Below are positions 54,186 to 64,000 of a DNA stretch of 64,000 nucleotides, piece after piece (position 1 is the stretch's first letter; every line of letters begins with the position of its first letter). The translations under genes and the position numbers were made by a program. Source of the DNA: Rheum nobile (lineage: Eukaryota > Streptophyta > Magnoliopsida > Caryophyllales > Polygonaceae); the NCBI GenBank assembly GCA_027886185.1, contig WOAB01000761.1, forward strand, positions 1,612,001 through 1,676,000, read 5' to 3'. Under the pieces are notes generated by a model that was not told the DNA's origin, searched no databases, and saw nothing but the letters and a program-made list of their open reading frames with translations.

Positions 54186-55960
54186 CAATTATACCCGGAT
54201 CATAAGCATCATCATTTTTTCACAACCTTTTGCCGCCAAAGCTCTTCCAAATGCACCTTTCGTGTTCTTATACTTGCCTAACTCCACATTTATCAATTTA
54301 TCTTGTATATTCAAGTCTGCATAGAACCGTTCTATACATGAAATGACCCCTTCCATTATATAATCATTCTCATAGGTGGACCATGCAGAACGATGTTGAA
54401 GTAGTAATATGGATTCAACAAGTAAGCGGTCAAGTGAAGTGGAGTATCAATATGCCCCTCTCCATTTGCATTCACTATGTCAAGTATAGGCTTGTAGCTC
54501 TCCTTTTTATGCTTCAAAACCTCCTTAATTTCTTATTTTGCCTTTTTCACCTCATCTTAGACAAAACCCATGGTCGGCTTCACATCTCCGTCAACAAGTC
54601 TAATCATTTTGACTAAGGGTGTAAATACATGCAAGCACATAACCACATCATTCCAAAAGGTTGGTTGGACTACGATAGCATAAGTGGATTTTCCCTTCTT
54701 GCTCTTTTACCATTTCATATCTTGCCACTCCTTGGAGTTCACCATTCGCCTCCACTCCTTTTTTTTCTCAAGTACACTTTGCAATGTTAAGAACGTTGTG
54801 GCAAATCTAGTCACTACGAGTTATATTATATATCTTTGTGTATGTTTCCTCATCAAAGCCAAATTCATGTATTGAGAGTAGATAAAACCGGTAAAACTGT
54901 TAGCTTTCGTAATTGGAATCTTGAAAAGAGGGAACTTACTAATGGCTTCAAGCATAAGATTGGAAGAGTGAGTAGCACATGGAGTCCAAAAGATCCCAGG
55001 TCTCTTTGCACGCAACATGTATGCATCCACCATATTGTTTGAAGAATTGTCGGTCACCACTTGAACCATTTTTTCTTTACCAAGATTTTCAATACAAGCA
55101 TTCACATACTCAAATATGTACTCAACTGCATTTGCATCTAATGAAGCCTCTTTGAAGCTAAGACACATAGTCCCACTTCAGAATTCCACACACAAGTTCA
55201 TAATGCTTCTCATGTTCATCACTACAATTATTGGTCATGATAGAGCATCCATTTCTCTCCCATTATTCCTCTTCCTTGAGTGATGTTTTAGCTCTTTCCA
55301 CTTCTCCCTTCAAGAGAGGCTCTTTAAGAAGATATTGGTTTGGTGGTTGGTAACGTGGACCAAATTGTCCAACCGCTTCAGCAAATCTTTTGAAGCTATC
55401 ATTGTCCACCACAAGAAAAGGAATGCTGGACTCATACACCCACCTAGCCAAGTATTGGTGCACTTGATGACTTTGTTGCTTGTAGAGAGCATCATTGATA
55501 TTTTGTTATCTTCTTTTTCTTGCTCTTAAAGAGTTGTCATCAATTTTGATGTTTGAAATATATCTATCCATAGCTCCAAGAGTGCGAGGTAACTTTTTGG
55601 TTCCCCGACCTTTTGTTACTTCAATTTCTTCTATCTCAATGGCTTCACTTCACTTGTAATGTTTGCACCATTTTTTTTCCGCTATCTTTTACTTTTTTCG
55701 CTCCATCAAGTGATTCTTGGCATCGTTTCTTGTCTTCATTTGACGCTTTCGGACATGGGGCAACATTCCCCCTTATGACCGCAATGTGTTGCTTGGTTCG
55801 ATAAAATCCCCCACTATATACTCCCCCACCTTTGATGCATTTCCAATTGTCTTGATTCGTTGGATCACATAGCATTCCATACTCTCATCCAATATCATCA
55901 CTAGTTTCCTTCAATTTTGAAGATGTTGAGGTCATCACAAAGTCGGAATTAGAAGCCATG
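53990..55960 (-). pseudogene. hAT transposase remnant
   Basis: On the minus strand, 55875-55645 encodes a BED-type zinc-finger region (NWKCIKGGGVYSGGFYRTKQ, then NVAPCPKASNEDKKRCQESL, with the second Cys of the finger lost). 55463-55263 encodes the linker (FKRFAEAVGQFGPRY). 55168-54821 encodes the DUF659 region (VVTDNSSNNMVDAYMLRAKR, then IFWTPCATHSSNLMLEAISK). Downstream sequence to about 54000 is degraded. Many stops and frameshifts are present. It derives from a cut-and-paste hAT element, and no TIRs were identified. Confidence 0.75.
54133..54181 (+). repeat. (GA)n microsatellite
   Basis: An uninterrupted GA dinucleotide run of about 49 bp lies within the hAT remnant. Confidence 0.95.
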
Positions 55961-56818
55961 GATAAAGCATTTCTGTTTGTAGTTGGTATTGTTGTGACAT
56001 GATAAATCCCCTACATACATAGACATCCAAAAGTGTAAATTCATAATTTCAACATATTGTAAATTTAACACACATTGCACACAACAATTTAAATTCATAA
56101 ATCATAATGTTAACACACAATTCCTAATGTTAGCATATTCAAACATTAACTCATTGAGATTTTAGAATAATGAAGAGAATCAAGAGATGCCTAAACGATA
56201 AACACAACATCACAAGTCACAAAATTCATACACACTAATTCACAACACATGTGAGATTTCTTTAAACTAAGAAAAAACAAGTCACACATGGGGACATAAG
56301 CCACAACAACACAGATGAAATGGCCTAAACACACAAAATCCCCACAATATGGAGTTACTGCACACACAAATAGCAGGCCACAACATCCCACACAAATTGC
56401 ACACACACGCAAACAATCGTCAGTAGGCCAAAACACACACAACCACAACAGGCAACAACACACACAAAATTCCCACAATAGAAAACACCACACACATTGC
56501 ACACGCGAAATGAATGAAACACAACAGTGAAGAGGATAAACACAAAAACACATACTGCACACATGAAATAAACACAACTACGAATGAAATTGCAAGAAAA
56601 AAGAACAAAAAAATGAAAAAAAAACCCAAAAGAGAACAAGAGAGAGAGGGTCAAAGGACTAATCGGTGGGCGGTGAAGAGGTGGCCAGAGCTGAAGGGAG
56701 GCCGTGGTACTGGTGGTCGTCGACTCAACGATGGAAAGTAGTTGTAGTCAGCAGCAGTAGAAGGCAACAAGGAGAGAAGTTGAGAAGGATATATTGAGAG
56801 AGAGCAGGCACAATTCAG
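55961..56818. other. CA-rich DNA upstream of the hAT remnant
   Basis: 56190-56620 is rich in ACACAC and CACAAC words (imperfect CA microsatellite). Minus-strand frames across it are Cys/Val/Phe-rich by composition only. 56650-56760 is GC-richer and could be the hAT 5' leader. No gene was seen. Confidence 0.45.
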
Positions 56819-56820
56819 TA

Positions 56821-57088
56821 CTCCCCTTGTTCAGATTTACTTGTCCTTTTAGCCTTCAAATTTTATTCATATATATTTGTCCTTATATGATTTCAAGCCA
56901 ATTTGTCACATATAGCTCATAAGTTTTGGATTGGAATTTGGTTATGTTGATTTTTTTCTCTCCATCTATTGGTTGTAGAGGGTGGTGAGTGATTTTGAGA
57001 AAAAAGTTGGATTTTCAAAACACATTCAATGACTTTCTTAATATGTGTGAAAATTTCTAAAAGGATAAATAAAAATGAACGGAGGGAG
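56821..57088. mobile_element. Stowaway-type MITE
   Basis: The 268-bp element is flanked by TA (56819-56820 and 57089-57090). The left end CTCCCCTTGTTCAGATTTAC and right end AATGAACGGAGGGAG form the CTCCCTCCGTTC-type inverted repeat of Tc1/mariner-derived Stowaway MITEs. The interior is AT-rich with no ORF. It is moderately diverged at the left tip. Confidence 0.9.
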
Positions 57089-57090
57089 TA

Positions 57091-57848
57091 AGATTTAAAA
57101 CCTAGCCTAACCCGCCTAGCCCGATCGACCTATCACGTCTAACTCCCGCCCAGTCCACCTAGTCGCTCTCCTAGAACCCGATTGGCTTACCACTGCCTAA
57201 GGTATTCTGATTATGGCTTAATCGGGTCGGGGGAGACACGACTAGCGCCCAGGATCCCGATTAGGCCGGTTTTTCGAACACTGATTTCATGTAATATGGT
57301 GGGGATTTAGGCTACAACATCTATTTCAGTGAGTTTTTTTATAGTTTCTTCACAAATGACTTTTTCTTTTGCTGTAGAAAAATTTTCAATTTTGAGATAT
57401 GTATTTAACAATGAAATTTTGTGTTACCACATATTTTGAATCTCTCGTGAGATTTCTAAGAGTACATGAATATATAAGTTGGCCATCATGTTTGAATGGG
57501 AAATTAAAAATGAACCTACGCATTTGATAATTTGATTTTAATAAAAATCAAACTTTACCCCCGGATCTCACAATGTCCAGGATACAATACATGTTCAAAT
57601 ATGCCAGACAAAATATTTTTTATAGCCAAAATCTAGCTATAGCCGGGGTATATAGTATCTTTATACCTTGGATGCCTTTTCAAAATGAAAAAAATAGAAA
57701 GAAAAAACTGAAAGAATATACCCCATGCATGTATTTTCAAGATTCGGGATATATAGTCAATCACTACCCTGATAACCATCACCCCATATGCATTCCGATG
57801 TTTACTTAACGAAACGCCCTAGGTATATTGCCTATTTTGTAATTAATA
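57091..57848. other. CCTAGCC-rich segment and unassigned DNA
   Basis: 57105-57290 carries repeated CCTAGCCC, CCGCCTAGC and GATTAGGCC words and ends CCGGTTTTTCGAACACTG. This resembles the composition of the hAT MITE at 58025-58388, so it may be a diverged relative. 57290-57848 has no recognised feature. Confidence 0.35.
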
Positions 57849-57980
57849 GTGACTTTGGATTTCAATCGATGTTCATCTTGCAATTTAGAGAATGTTTAAA
57901 GGAAATAGCCTAGGTGGCCACTTTGGATTGCAATCGATGTTCATCTTGCAGTTCAGAGAATGTTTGAAGAAAATATCCTT
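57849..57980. repeat. Tandem duplication of a ~68-bp unit
   Basis: The unit runs from ACTTTGGATT(T/G)CAATCGAT to GAATGTTTAAAGGAAATAGCC. It occurs at about 57852-57911 and 57920-57979 with a few substitutions. Confidence 0.85.
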
Positions 57981-58024
57981 TATGATCAACGAGCGACGAA
58001 ACACAAAATAGCCTTATGGCTAAT

Positions 58025-58388
58025 CAATGTTCTAAAAATCCCCGCGTAGGGCCGCCTAGGCCTCACCTAGGCGCTAGGCAGTCATCCCCTTCCTAAGGCC
58101 GCCTAGGCGAGAAGAAGCTACTAATGTTGTAGAAGCAGCAACATCTTAGGAGGTGACGGATGCATTGAACATAGTTTTGGGTTATGCTTTGTAAAATAAG
58201 GCTCATAATGAAATATTAAACATCATCCCAACATAGTTTTATAAACATTAATGGATATGAGAGAATATAGTAAAATAATCATATGGATCGGACCCAAATT
58301 TTTAATCCGCCTAGGCCCCCGCCTAGCCGCCTAGGCGCTAGGCCCCATCTCACCGCCCAGCTCCCGCCTAGCGATTTTTAGAACATTG
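58025..58388. mobile_element. hAT-type MITE with perfect 8-bp target duplication
   Basis: The left end CAATGTTCTAAAAATC and the reverse complement of the right end CAATGTTCTAAAAATC are identical over 16 bases. TGGCTAAT flanks both sides (58017-58024 and 58389-58396), the 8-bp duplication of hAT elements. Subterminal GCCTAGGCG / CGCCTAGGC words recur in both orientations. The 364-bp element has no coding capacity. Confidence 0.92.
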
Positions 58389-58396
58389 TGGCTAAT

Positions 58397-59108
58397 AGCC
58401 TCCATGGCCAACGAATGCAAACTAGCCTTATGGCCACTAGCCTTTATGGACAATGAGCGATGGATTTGCCAACTAGCCTTGTGGTCAATAGTCAATTCAA
58501 AATTCGATAAATGCATAGTGTAACAAACCGTGAGAGCAAAGGCTAGATCAAAAAATGAAGAGTAATCGACTAGCCTAAGGGCTAGATAATGATTTGTCTA
58601 AAATCACACTAAGAGCATTGAAGCTAGTTTAGTGACACTTTTGACTATATTGCATATATGTGTTTTGCACGTTTTTTGTATACTTTATATCTAAAAATGC
58701 ATCTAGTATTCTTGACTCTCAACAATGTAATTCAAATTTCCCGCTAGAGACACTTTTGCAATCCAAGATAAAATGTTACAAGAATATTATGTCTACCTTC
58801 CTTAACCATGTACGCAGACTAGACGTCAAAGTAATGAAAGGCTACATCTAAGCCTAGTTCGAATGAAATATTACAAGAATCATCTTCCTTAACCACGATT
58901 GATACTTATAGGAACCTGAGGGGCTTTTGAGGAGGTAAAAAGGTGAATTATAGAATGATATTCCCAAGAGTTAAGATATCTTCATTTATTATCAATATCC
59001 CTAATTAAGGAGAGTGAATATTATGTTTATCTTTATGAAAAAGATACTTCTTGGAGGAAAAGGTAACTCTACATCTTAAATAGAGATGATTAATGTAATT
59101 CAACTCAT
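58397..59108. other. No recognised gene; GCCTTATGGC-type repeats
   Basis: 58430-58500 continues a loose repeat of CTAGCCTTATGGCC-like words that also occurs at about 57990-58025. The remainder is AT-rich, and no gene was seen. Confidence 0.4.
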
Positions 59109-59531
59109 TCAATTCTCTCTTGCAAAAACCCTAGCCCTCATTTCACAAAACCCTAGATCTGACTTAAGCACCGAAAGTAAAAATGGGGGGAAAAGTCTCG
59201 TCTTTGGTCTCTTTCTCCACTCGCATGGCACTAAAAAGGATATTGGAGGGAGCCTACGCTCGCCGGAGTTGTGGTACTCATCGCCGACAACCATCTTTAT
59301 ATTGCGGCAAATTTTTGCGACCACAATATACCACACCATTATCAAGAAAATACTTTTTGTAGAATTTGGCAAGTCGTATTCATGTCGGTGATTGCCAATT
59401 GCAACATCTGATAAAGAAAGGGGAACAAGTGCTCCATGCCCTGCAGTCTCAAGAATGTGCATCTTCCAAGAGTTAAACCTTTTGGCATTTCCATGGAATC
59501 TATTCAAGCCCGTCACATGAGCAACTACCAT
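59109..59531 (-). other. Unrecognised 140-codon ORF
   Basis: It begins MVVAHVTGLNRFHGNAKRFN and includes KMHILETAGHGALVPLSLSD and then VWYIVVAKICRNIK, a possible membrane segment. No family was recognised. On the plus strand the same DNA reads like a leader (CAAAAACCCTAG words). It could be a degraded gene piece or chance. Confidence 0.3.
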
Positions 59532-60120
59532 ATCTGAATGCTTAACATACTATTAATACTCATATCAACAACTTTCAATTGAAGTCAAATAGTGATAAAT
59601 TATGCATGCCTAAAACAATAGTAGGCGATTCAGTACTCGAGCACAAATCACTTTACATAAGCAACCAATATATGCTGAAAAATGAGCCCATGAAATTACA
59701 GAATTAAAGAGAGTAGGTAGAAATCTGAGTTTAATAAGGCAAAATGATGACCCTAAACTAAACCCATCTACATCTACTCGATTGTTCTAGTGGTCAAGAC
59801 AGTTTTGTACATGAAAGTTGGTGGAGGTTTGATTTCTACAGTCTGTGTATTTGCAACTTTTTCCTTCTTCTTCCATTTTTAGCATGATAAGGGTAAGAGT
59901 TAGACTCATATCAAAACATTTATTGAAAACCAACCTATGACATCCTTACATATGAGAACTTAAAGTTTTGAGTTTGTTAGAATATCTTCCAACGAACTTG
60001 AGTGGCTAAGATTTGCAATGTGATCAACCACAAGGTTAATTTCACGAAAGATTTGATTAATTTGCACTGTCCTGAATGATGTTAACAGAAATAGGATATC
60101 AGAGATGATGATCTCAATCT
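59532..60120. other. No recognised features
   Basis: This is AT-rich DNA with no ORF above 60 codons and no recognised repeat. Confidence 0.5.
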
Positions 60121-60890
60121 CTCAAGGACAATGCCAAATGCCTTTAATAACGATAACAATTGTTAGATTGTCACTTGCTATATCATTTTTTCTATTTTCA
60201 TTAGTTTTTTGCTTTTATTAAGACATTTCTAAACGCAAGTAGTTTTGTTCTAATGGCAGTAGATTTTCCACATATTTCAGTCATGATTAGAATAGGGTTT
60301 ACTTTTTCGTTTTGGAAGATGAATCCAATCGAGCAATCCCCATTTGATCTAGTGGACCCATCAACATTTATTTTAATAACCTTGTCTAATGGTTTTGTCC
60401 ATCTCAAGTTTTTCGTTTTACTAATTTTTTTTTTCTTTTATTGTTAGCATTGTTAGTATTTTGGTACGTGCAATTAGAGTTCCATTCTTTTGTTTTTATC
60501 CAACCATTTACAAATTTTGTGTGAATTTGGTCACATATTTGATAATCAAGTTTGTGAGCTGTTTTAATAAAAGGTTTTCTGGTTCATGTGGTACCATATG
60601 CTTCACAAAGTAACTGCTAATTCATATTATTCTACTTGTGTTAATTTGGTTCTAATTTCATCAAAAATGTCTTCGGTTTCCTGATTATTAGGGTCGATGC
60701 TTCAGAAGTAGGCTTCTATTGTTCTGTCTATCCTATGTAAGAAATTTAAAGTTTGTGGGAATTTAGAAGGGCATGGACAATGTCTTCTAGTTGCAAGTTG
60801 CAAGAAATACATATAGGTGGGGTTTCGATTCCTTTTCTTATAGTCTCGTTTTAGTCGGGAGACCATTATTATTAATCTCTGCAAACATGG
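60121..60890 (-). pseudogene. LINE 3' fragment: zf-RVT and RNase H
   Basis: On the minus strand, 60884 downward gives a short zf-RVT trace (PICISCNLQLEDIVH). After several stops, 60407-60201 encodes KVIKINVDGSTRSNGDCSIG and then TKLLAFRNVLIKAK, the start of an RNase H domain. It is 5' truncated and degraded. It belongs to the same broad class as the LINE at 46560-48577. Confidence 0.65.
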
Positions 60891-61464
60891 ATAAATAAAC
60901 CTAGTGTTATACTAATTGATTGATATGAAAACATATGATCTTCAAACATGGAATCCAAGAGCCAGTACGAACCCCCACCATAAATTGCCCAAAAAAGCTC
61001 TAATTATGAACTAATCTATCTATATTTAAAAGTTATCATTTTGAGTCACTCAATGTTCACTTCAATGCAAAACTTACCCAAAATAGCTTATTCATGGGCC
61101 AAAGACTGCTAAATCAAATATGTTCATGGGCCAATAGTGAACTCAAACATAGGCCCATGAGAATATATATTGCTAACAAACATCAAAATGAATTTATGAA
61201 AATATGTAATTACAAAACTAAAATTAATCATTGTGAAGGAAATGAATGGCCTTCAGCTTGGAATACCATTAGTCTCAATATATTACATGGTCAAGAGAAT
61301 CAATGCCCCTCAACTTAATTAGTAATTTTTAAATTTTTTTAATGAAAATATGTAATGAAAAAAATTAAAAAAAAAACTATAAAATCTTGTTAACCTGCTT
61401 ATCCTTTCAGTTGCTTGCTTACAATATGGTAACCGTAATCAATATAAATGACATCAGAGTAAGT
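60891..61464. other. No recognised features
   Basis: This is AT-rich. A 74-codon ORF (61094-61318) has no recognisable domain. Confidence 0.5.
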
Positions 61465-62085
61465 AGAGTTATCAAAAAGTGATCAAACTCATTTTATCGA
61501 CCTGACTGACCCGCTTTTGGACCCGACCTGACCGAAATTTTGGTATCCCAGATTTATCGAACCCGAATTTACCGAGATCGAACATGACCAACCCGACCCC
61601 GACCCGATTAAGGAATAAATGTGGAGTATTAATAAAATATAACATAAAATATATATGATAAATGACATATAAATAATGATAATATGCTCAATTATCCTAA
61701 AAAAAGAACATTGTTGTATTTATATGATTTTTTATAATGCATAAATCTATAAATTAAATTAAAATTAAAAAATAAAATATGATTTTGGTCTACTCATATC
61801 AATTACATTAAATAAATTAATAATATTATTATTATTTTAATTCATTTCAACTTATTTTGACATAATTAAATTAGTTTTTAACAATTTAATAATTGTTAAA
61901 TAGTGAACAAAATATTTAAACAATGACGCTCTTGACCCGTTGGTCTACCTGAACCGCCCGCTGACTTGTAATGACCCGACCCGGCTTGACCTGATATCCA
62001 AAATTACCCGACTCGTTCTCAACCCAAACCTGAAATAACCGAACCGAACCCGACTTGACCGACTCGATTGACAGGTCTAAGTGTA
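61465..62085. mobile_element. MITE-like unit with GACCCGACC-rich ends
   Basis: About 130 bp at each end is rich in GACCCGACCTGACC words in an otherwise AT-rich setting, around an AT-rich core (61620-61920). The left outer part (ATCGACCTGACTGACCC) and right outer part (GACTTGACCGACTCGAT) are partly inverted repeats. No target duplication was established. Confidence 0.4.
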
Positions 62086-62259
62086 CTACATTCACACAAA
62101 TGGCGGTGAACTGCTTACCCTTCCACCTTTCACACATTTACATTTGTCCGTTAATGTTCTTCCTAAATGGCTTGCCCTTCAAACAGATGCTTAAACTGCT
62201 CACTCTTTCACCTACCTAGCCATTAATATGCCAACATAACCAAGCCCTTTTAAATACTA

Positions 62260-64000
62260 CTAGTAGTATATGCCCGTGCTACGCACGGGCTTTATTAGAT
62301 TGAATTAAACTTATTTTATTTGACATTTTATTATATCTATAATTGCTATGTCTCAAATAACTTTACTTTAAATATATTAAATCATGTTTACATTCTACCT
62401 CCTATGATAGATATGTTTTATTATATATTAAGCTTTAAACTTCATTATTCAATATATAACTGTTGGAATTAATTACAAAAGGAGCTAATACTCTTAATTT
62501 TTCAATGAAAGTTTTCAAATTAGGCATAGTTTGCATATTTCAAACAAAAAAAAATGACTCGGATAAGAGCTTGAATTCACAATTGAATACTTACCCTATC
62601 AACCTATAATGGTTAATCAAGTAATATTTCATAGTATTTATATTTTAAACAAAAGTATGGATAAATAAAAAGTTAGCACAATATCATAATCATATATGTT
62701 TCTCTATATTTTGTAATGAAAAATCTAAATGTTACATGTTATCTTTGCATAAATCTACATTATTAATTACATTCAATCTCTCATTTTTACCTTATGAGTT
62801 CGAACGTATATTATGAGGTTTAATTTCTTTTGTAATTATTTATGTTATCCAAATTTTAGGTGATTAATATGATACGTAGCTTAATTTATAATTGACAAAG
62901 AAATAGTAAGTTACATATCTCAATATCTTTTGAATTAACGACATCCGACCAAAAAACCAAAACAAAAATTCTCTCATTTTTTGATAATATTATTTATAAT
63001 AGAGAATTTTGGATTTTGTAAAATTGGGGTGAAGATTGTGGATATCATTACACCTGTTCTTTGATACTAATCATTTGGGTCTCATCTACAAATTTATTTT
63101 TTAATTATAATAGTTTAAAATGCATGCATTTTCATCGAGTTTCATACTTTGCATTTAAATATATATAACAACCATTTTCACATAGTGAAAGTTTCGGTTT
63201 AAACATATTGGGGCATAATGTGAATGAATATTTAAAGCAACCGTTTTCAAAAAAGTGTTATGCTCTTCATTTATATTGACCCTTTTTAAAGTTCAGCGTT
63301 TGAAAATTACTATGAAAAAGTAAGTGAAAATAACTGATTGTTTTCCTAGAATGTTAAAGGCCATTGGCTTACTTTTTATATTAATTTTTGTAAAATTATC
63401 TTAAGGAGTGAAAATAAAAAACTGATGAAATCAAATGTTATATTCTATAGTATTCCTTACTATTTGAATGATAATGCTTTCTTTTTTCTGAAACCAATAT
63501 AGGAGCAAAGAAGTACATTTATGTACTCGATTATTATCTTAGTTCAATCCCGTTTTCTAACCATTTTGTGTGATTTTTTAAGAGAGATGTACAATAGGAT
63601 ACAATTCCTACGAACACTACCGAGTCATGTAAAATAAAACAAAAAAAATAATTGAATTCTTAGTAGTTTATTGTAAACTCCAAAAAACTATATACCTTAG
63701 GTTGTAAGTTTATAATTTCCATTATCGGTTTTAAATTTCAATATAAAATATTTTTCATTTTAGCTAGATTATATTTTCTCAAAAAATTTAATAGTATTTA
63801 TTTGCATAAGACTATTATGCTTTTTTCAATTTAGCAATATTGCATCATGTTCCGGTGGAAAACAAATTAATATAAAATAGTAAGCTTCTCATATTAAAAG
63901 TCCACCAATGTTGTTAAACTACAAACTCTTATTTCATTTATTAAGATATACTTATTTAAATGATATAATAGTCCTTCCATTGAGATTGAATTATTCTGTT
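62260..64000 (-). mobile_element. Probable Helitron 3' end with body running off the window
   Basis: On the minus strand a perfect hairpin GCCCGTGC-GTA-GCACGGGC (62290-62272) is followed after about 8 bases by CTAG at 62263-62260, and the next base is T. Helitrons end in CTRR just after a short GC-rich hairpin and insert between A and T. The body would extend to the right of 62293. The rest of the window (62300-64000) is AT-rich with no gene or Rep/helicase domain seen, and the 5' end is not in view. Confidence 0.5.

Noticed and set aside
56191..56654. Minus-strand Cys/Val/Phe-rich ORFs as a membrane protein
   Set aside because: They are read across imperfect CA/TG repeats in several overlapping frames. 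The composition explains them.

Overview
The window is plant nuclear DNA, almost certainly from a flowering plant and probably a eudicot. It is AT-rich, it holds spliced genes with GT-AG introns, and it carries plant-specific mobile families: L1-type LINEs, Ty3/gypsy elements of Athila-like and Tat-like type, CACTA, MULE, hAT, Stowaway and a Helitron end. No rRNA, tRNA, CRISPR array or ordinary single-copy cellular gene could be supported. Most of the 64 kb is nested mobile DNA, most of it decayed. All readings were made by eye from the sequence.

Layout, left. Positions 1-179 are the exact reverse complement of 7861-8039. A CACTA-like element without a transposase appears to run from 1588 to 11328. 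It contains LINE pieces on the minus strand (1893-3050 and 8281-10256), an Athila-like LTR element with a rearranged palindromic LTR (about 3060-7860), and two captured exons of an NADH-cytochrome b5 reductase gene (10340-10631). A minus-strand LTR retrotransposon without pol (11333-16671, TSD GTATA) sits exactly at the right CACTA end.

Layout, middle. A decayed Tat-type Ty3/gypsy element starts around 16700 and gives gag, PR, RT, RNase H and integrase remnants to 22693. It continues with a duplicated 3' region that contains an antisense ORF (23562-23951) with its own TATA box. Inserted in that 3' region is the best preserved object in the window: a MULE-type DNA transposon of about 9.4 kb (25990-35433). 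It carries two convergent genes whose exons join without any frame break. One encodes a 924-residue MULE transposase with a WRKY/FAR1-like zinc finger, a DDE core, a SWIM-like motif and a C-terminal OTU cysteine protease domain. The other encodes a 737-residue plant mobile domain protein. The ends share about 80 bp of terminal inverted repeat and carry five copies of a 21-bp palindrome, and the two genes are separated by two different minisatellites.

Layout, right. 36.8-38.1 kb holds a broken RPA70-like gene. 40.0-44.2 kb is a non-coding unit with degenerate inverted ends and a diffuse ATTCATGCAC repeat. 44.6-46.6 kb is a gypsy fragment and 46.6-48.6 kb a truncated LINE. 50.4-52.2 kb is a pair of long direct repeats. 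53.7 kb has a strong hairpin, and 54.0-56.0 kb a dead hAT transposase. A Stowaway MITE (56821-57088), a hAT MITE with a perfect 8-bp TSD (58025-58388), another LINE fragment (60.1-60.9 kb) and a probable Helitron 3' end (62260) complete the window.

The only genes that look able to work together are the two in the MULE, which together resemble an autonomous two-gene transposon.
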